The translations under genes and the position numbers were made by a program. Below are positions 60,160 to 64,000 of a DNA stretch of 64,000 nt, in pieces. Under the pieces are notes generated by a model. The model worked only from the letters and a program-made list of their open reading frames with translations. It had not been told where the DNA came from and ran no database searches. Where the stretch lies: assembly GCF_032598905.1 (NCBI RefSeq), contig NZ_CP122458.1:5171001-5235000 (forward strand), read 5' to 3'. This stretch comes from Streptomyces sp. 11x1 (GTDB taxonomy: Bacteria > Actinomycetota > Actinomycetes > Streptomycetales > Streptomycetaceae). Position 1 is the stretch's first letter. Every line of letters begins with the position of its first letter.

Positions 60160-60429
60160 GGTAGCGCCTCCTCAAGCTGACTCTCCGACTTGCCACAATG
60201 ATTACCCTGCCGGTGACCCCGGCGATATTCACTCCCCGTACGGCCCTCAGCGAATTACTCCTAGCCTGCTCAGCCCCTCGGGGAGACTTTTCAGACGACA
60301 GGCATGCAGGAGGCCTCACGGCGAAAGCGTGATCGCCTTGGCGTGACAAATCCCAAGGAAACTGGTGAGGCCCACCAAGAAGTCCCGGCGGGCCTCACAC
60401 GTGGATGGATACTTTCTACCGGTCGCCGC
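60160..60429. other. 270-bp gap in the RHS region
   Basis: No gene. It contains GGCCTCAC (60312-60319) and its complement GTGAGGCC (60364-60371), which may form a weak terminator for the minus-strand genes. Lower GC than the core genome. Confidence 0.4.
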
Positions 60430-60639
60430 TCACGGCTTGCTCTCTCTGTTCTCTTTGCGCCGCCGAACTCGTTGCGCAACGAGGATCAAGACAAGCGCGA
60501 ACGAGAGAGCGTTCACACCAGCGAGAACCACATCGCCTTCTCGCAGGGCGCTTACCGCAAACCACGGAGTCACGACGAGTACTCCCAGGTACACGGCGCC
60601 CCGGACAACGCCCGAGATCTTCTCCAGGAGCCTCAGCAT
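60430..60639 (-). CDS. small membrane protein, candidate immunity protein of the RHS toxin
   Basis: A 69-residue protein with two hydrophobic helices (about 12-27 and 36-56: GAVYLGVLVVTPWFAVSAL and VLAGVNALSFALVLILVAQRV), ending RRRKENRESKP. Its ATG at 60639 overlaps the stop of the RHS gene by 7 nt, so the two are translationally coupled. Small membrane proteins placed directly after polymorphic toxins are typical immunity proteins for membrane-acting tips; the role here is inferred from position. Confidence 0.6.
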   Translation of the reverse strand: MLRLLEKISGVVRGAVYLGVLVVTPWFAVSALREGDVVLAGVNALSFALVLILVAQRVRRRKENRESKP

Positions 60640-63600
60640 CGGCGGACCCAGACCCACGGCGGATAAATGGACCTCAGCCCATAGCTGAACGGATACTTCT
60701 TTCCAGCTACTCCGAGACCTACACACTTGCCGTGACTCGCGGCGTATCCCGCGACCGCCATGACGTAGAAGAGGTACGCCTCAACAACCGTGGAGGCCAC
60801 CTTCATCCACCCCTTATTGAGCACCTTTACTTTCGAGACAGCCCAGACCACTGCTGTAAATGCCATGCCGGAGTACCAGGCAAGGTACTGGGTTTCACTC
60901 TTGTTCAGAGCGACCGTCACATACCAGTACGACGACCACCAGCTGTACCACTTGCTGAGCACCCTGAACTTCCCGGACGGGTCGATACAGTTGACTGGGT
61001 CGCCGACGCAGTATTCGTAGGCATTGGCATTCCCGCCGGGGATCGGATCCATCGAGAGGAAACGGCCAATGGTCGGGTCGTACATGCGCACGCCCATCAG
61101 CACGGCGCCGTTGACGGTTTCTGCCGATCGTTGAAGGCTACCGAGCCATCCGTAGCGAGGGTTCGTCTGCTGCCGTGCGCTGCCGAACTCATCACTGCTG
61201 AGGGACTGCGGCGCTTTGGTGGTGTCCAGTGGCAGGAGCAGATTGACGTCGCCGTGAAGGTTGGTCAGTTGCAGGACGACATCGCCGCTTGCGGAGGTCG
61301 TAGCGGCCAGACCGCCACCATGGGCGGTGACGTTGCGAGTCACCTGGCCTGTGGAGGTGTTCTCCACGATCCACCGCGGGTTGTCGCTGTCGTTCGCGTA
61401 GTGGTTGACCTTCGTGCTGACGGTCACCCAGGTGCCCGAGGTGTTGCTCTCCCGAGTCGATCCCCGATAGCGGTGGGCCGCGTCCAGGGTCCAGGTTTGC
61501 CGGGTGTCGCCGATTACCTGGCGCTGCGGAAGGTCGTTGTTGAAGTAGCTCAGCTGCGTGTTGCCTGGTGAGGCAGTGGTGCGGCCGTAGGCGTCATAGA
61601 CATAGCCGGCTTCCGCAAGTCGGTCGGCGGTGTCGTAGGAGTAGGTGACTGTGGTGTCGGTCGTTGTGGGGCAGGTCGCGCCCGGTTGCCCGACCGCGGT
61701 CTTCTTGGACAGCCGGTTGGCGTGCTTGTCGAACGAGTACTTCCGCAGGGTGCAGACGTCGGCGATCGTGTCCGCGACCTGGACCAATCGACCGACAGCG
61801 TCGTACTTGTACTGTTGTTCCTCTGTGTTTCCCGCTCCACCGGCGCGGCTGAGGCGTTGCCCGTGTACGGATTCTGTCGCCGAGTCCGCCAGGAGAACTG
61901 CACCGTCGGAATCGCGCGTGTAGATGCGCTCCAGGCTGGCGCCCGGCGTACCGGCGTTCTGCCTCATCGTGTAGCCACCTGGCAGTGTTTGGGTCGCCAG
62001 GTTGCCCTCGGCGTTGTACTCGGCGCTGAAGGTGCCGGCTACCGAGTCGGCGATCGACGTGGGAAGGCCGCGTGGTTCGGCAGCGTGATTGTAGGTGTAG
62101 GTCGTCGTCGACGGAACAGAGTCCGTGGTCTTGACCGCACGGTTGAGCTCGTCGTACTCGGTCGTGGTCGTTCCCCCGTCCGCGTCTGTATAGGAGACGG
62201 GGCGGCCGAGTTTGTCGTAGACCTTGGTGATCGTGCCTGCTGTCGGAGAAGTGATCGTGATGGGCCTGCCGGTGGTTGAGGAGTACCCGGTCGTCGTCTG
62301 CGGAACAGCGGGGCCGACTCCGCCGGTGACGTTCACGGTGGTGGCGCGTCCGGCGTTGTCGAAGTCGGTCACAGTGGTTCGGGTGGAGCCATTGGCAGTC
62401 TCGGAGACCTTGGCGATCTGCCCGAAGGTTCCGTATTCGAATGTTTTGGTGGGAAGTTGGGTCGGGTTCGAACCGCCACCGGTGATGGCTCCTGCGGGCC
62501 CCGTCTCGCAGATCAGGTCGGCCCATTCGTGGCGTCCACCGCATGCTCCGGTGCCGTCAGCGGTGTAGTAGGTGGTGACAGTAGCTGCCGCGTCCGTCCC
62601 CGTGGATTGCGGCATCAGCGTCTTGCTGACGCGGCCCTTGCTGTCGTACTGCGTGGAGTTTTTGATCGCGAGACCGGCGGGGTCTTCTATGACGCTGGTC
62701 GCCAGTCCCTTGACCCAGTTGTACTCGGTCCTGGTGGTGCGCACGTCCGCGTCGGAAGGGAAGCCATCGATGTACGCACCAGTCTTGACGGTGGTCAGCT
62801 GGTCCGACACGGTCGCCGACCCGTCTGTGGGGCGACCCTCATCGTAGACATTCACTGTGTGGGCGCGAGCTGGAACCTCATCGCCTGAGGGCAACACGGT
62901 GGTGCCAGAGGCATCGACCACGTCATGCTCAATGGCGGTGAGCCGCAGGGGACCGTAGCTTTCCAGCTCCCGCTTCCCGTCCTGGCTGAAGACGGACGTC
63001 GTGGACAGCCGTCGGGCCCGCTCGGCGGTCGACATTTCGTCGAGCCCGAGGCGAACCAGTTCCTCCAACGCAGCACCGCTGGTGGCCGACGCGAGCTTGC
63101 GGTTGCCCGCCGTGAGCTCACGAACGATATTACCGAAATGGTCGTATTCGGTCGCGGTGATGTGACCACCTGGGCTCGCGGTGTTCACCTGGCGCCCGGA
63201 GGCGTCGGTGTAGGTGATGGTCGCACGGGTGTAGTCGGCCGCTGTCAAGTCGCTGCCACTGTGGGAATTGGGCATGGCGTCGGCGGGGAACACCGCAGTG
63301 GCGTCGACTGGAGCGACGCCCTGCCCCCACGCGGCGACGTCCGTCTGCCCCATCGGGTACGGGGCCTTGGCGCCGGCCATCGGTACGTCGTAGACGACCG
63401 AGGTGGACGCGGTGCCGTTGGTCTGTGACGTGGAGCCCTGGGCCAGCGTAGGACGGGAGACCTTGAGGAGCATGCCCGCACCCGCGGTGGCCGCGTTGCC
63501 GGCCGTTCCGTAGGTGAAGGTCCACGCCAGCTCGCCCGGCGGGGTCAGTTCGATCACGCGGCCGGCTGAGTCGTAGGCGTACGTGGTCTTCAGCTCAGGG

Positions 63601-64000
63601 GAGATCCGTGGGTCCCACACCTCGCGCAGTCGGCCGGAGTCGTCGTAGGTGTACGACGCGATGGGCACCGAGGTGGAGCTGCCCGCCTCCGGAGCCGTGG
63701 ACCACAGGCGGATCTCCTCGACACGGTCGACATAGTGGCCGAACGACGTGGACGTGGCCGTGGTGGAAGCCGAGTAGACGTACTCCAGCATCCGGCAGCC
63801 CTTGGCCGACGGAGTTGTCTTACAGGTCTCGGTGGAAACCGCCGAGGTCGGGGCGATGACCCACTTCGGGCGTCCCACCGTCTTGCCGTCCACGGTGGTC
63901 GTCTCAGGGACCACCGTGGTGGCAGCGGATTCGTCCGTCGGAAGGGAGGTCGAGGACACGTTCCATGTCGTTGCTGCAGCGCCCACCTTCGTGAACGTGG
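60633..64000 (-). CDS. RHS/YD-repeat protein with hydrophobic C-terminal tip, 5' end beyond the window
   Basis: An open frame of at least 1,120 residues reading leftwards from the window edge, with no stop near 64000. YD repeats are abundant (YDDSGRLREVWDP; YDSAGRVIEL; YDKLGRPVSYTDADGGTTTTEYDELNRAVKTTD; YNAEGNLATQTLPGG). The conserved RHS core end is present (GVRMYDPTIGRFLSMDPIPGGNANAYEYCVGDPVNCIDPSG, around 60966-61090). After DPSG comes a tip of about 108 residues, rich in Trp/Tyr and with two likely membrane helices (YLAWYSGMAFTAVVWAVSKV; VASTVVEAYLFYVMAVAGYAAS). It is probably a contact-dependent or secreted polymorphic toxin. The tip family is not recognised. Confidence 0.85.
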   Translation of the reverse strand, partial: TFTKVGAAATTWNVSSTSLPTDESAATTVVPETTTVDGKTVGRPKWVIAPTSAVSTETCKTTPSAKGCRMLEYVYSASTTATSTSFGHYVDRVEEIRLWSTAPEAGSSTSVPIASYTYDDSGRLREVWDPRISPELKTTYAYDSAGRVIELTPPGELAWTFTYGTAGNAATAGAGMLLKVSRPTLAQGSTSQTNGTASTSVVYDVPMAGAKAPYPMGQTDVAAWGQGVAPVDATAVFPADAMPNSHSGSDLTAADYTRATITYTDASGRQVNTASPGGHITATEYDHFGNIVRELTAGNRKLASATSGAALEELVRLGLDEMSTAERARRLSTTSVFSQDGKRELESYGPLRLTAIEHDVVDASGTTVLPSGDEVPARAHTVNVYDEGRPTDGSATVSDQLTTVKTGAYIDGFPSDADVRTTRTEYNWVKGLATSVIEDPAGLAIKNSTQYDSKGRVSKTLMPQSTGTDAAATVTTYYTADGTGACGGRHEWADLICETGPAGAITGGGSNPTQLPTKTFEYGTFGQIAKVSETANGSTRTTVTDFDNAGRATTVNVTGGVGPAVPQTTTGYSSTTGRPITITSPTAGTITKVYDKLGRPVSYTDADGGTTTTEYDELNRAVKTTDSVPSTTTYTYNHAAEPRGLPTSIADSVAGTFSAEYNAEGNLATQTLPGGYTMRQNAGTPGASLERIYTRDSDGAVLLADSATESVHGQRLSRAGGAGNTEEQQYKYDAVGRLVQVADTIADVCTLRKYSFDKHANRLSKKTAVGQPGATCPTTTDTTVTYSYDTADRLAEAGYVYDAYGRTTASPGNTQLSYFNNDLPQRQVIGDTRQTWTLDAAHRYRGSTRESNTSGTWVTVSTKVNHYANDSDNPRWIVENTSTGQVTRNVTAHGGGLAATTSASGDVVLQLTNLHGDVNLLLPLDTTKAPQSLSSDEFGSARQQTNPRYGWLGSLQRSAETVNGAVLMGVRMYDPTIGRFLSMDPIPGGNANAYEYCVGDPVNCIDPSGKFRVLSKWYSWWSSYWYVTVALNKSETQYLAWYSGMAFTAVVWAVSKVKVLNKGWMKVASTVVEAYLFYVMAVAGYAASHGKCVGLGVAGKKYPFSYGLRSIYPPWVWVRRC

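Overview
The window is high-GC actinobacterial DNA and almost certainly a Streptomyces chromosome near the replication origin. The evidence is GTG/TTG starts, C/G-ending codons, four exact Streptomyces-type parS palindromes (GTTTCACGTGAAAC), several exact Streptomyces DnaA boxes, two complete branched-chain keto-acid dehydrogenase (bkd) clusters, and a pirin gene that looks like the phage phiC31 attB locus. From memory, the core order from the pirin gene rightwards resembles the S. coelicolor SCO3798 to about SCO3840 region; this was not checked against a database.

Left end (1-5.2 kb): a mosaic accessory stretch. It holds an ABC-type exporter (ATPase plus permease cut by the window edge), a small secreted protein, a decayed IS630-family element with intact 12-bp ends and TA target duplication, about 0.6 kb with no recognisable gene, and a pirin gene. 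The pirin gene is chimeric and is followed upstream by a truncated second copy of its 5' end. The junctions match phiC31-type attachment half-sites and suggest a small integration scar.

Core block (5.4-33 kb): SseB-like protein, FadE5-like acyl-CoA dehydrogenase, M18 aminopeptidase, thioredoxin/NHL protein, LURP-one protein, nitrilase-family amidohydrolase, mycothiol-dependent isomerase homologue, GntR-MFS pair, secreted D,D-carboxypeptidase and a broken BRO gene. Then come bkd cluster 1 (E1a-E1b-E2), a phosphotransferase, two divergent Ser/Thr kinases, the bacterial proteasome activator Bpa, a quinone oxidoreductase and a DrrAB-like exporter.

Middle (32-50 kb): a TrkA-type K+ channel and moeA, with three parS sites between and overlapping them; a MobA-like fusion; bkd cluster 2 with a divergent Lrp/AsnC regulator; a TetR-paaH operon divergent from paaN; a TrmH/HTTM/DUF5819 operon; and an acyl-CoA dehydrogenase with a perfect KstR-type operator. 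Nearly identical TetR-type palindromes lie upstream of bkd cluster 2 and in the paa divergent promoter, so one regulator may link branched-chain keto-acid and phenylacetate/acyl-CoA catabolism.

Right end (49-64 kb): a 212-bp nested-palindrome element, rhodanese, J-domain protein, DUF2252 protein, a Tat-exported GH127 enzyme carrying a nested LamG domain, a fourth parS, a frameshifted LAETG-type surface protein pseudogene, an SPFH protein and a two-domain FKBP lipoprotein. The window closes with a truncated DUF3105 gene, small membrane proteins, and a large RHS/YD-repeat protein that runs off the edge. Its hydrophobic C-terminal tip and an overlapping small membrane gene look like a polymorphic toxin and its immunity protein. 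No tRNA, rRNA or CRISPR array was found.
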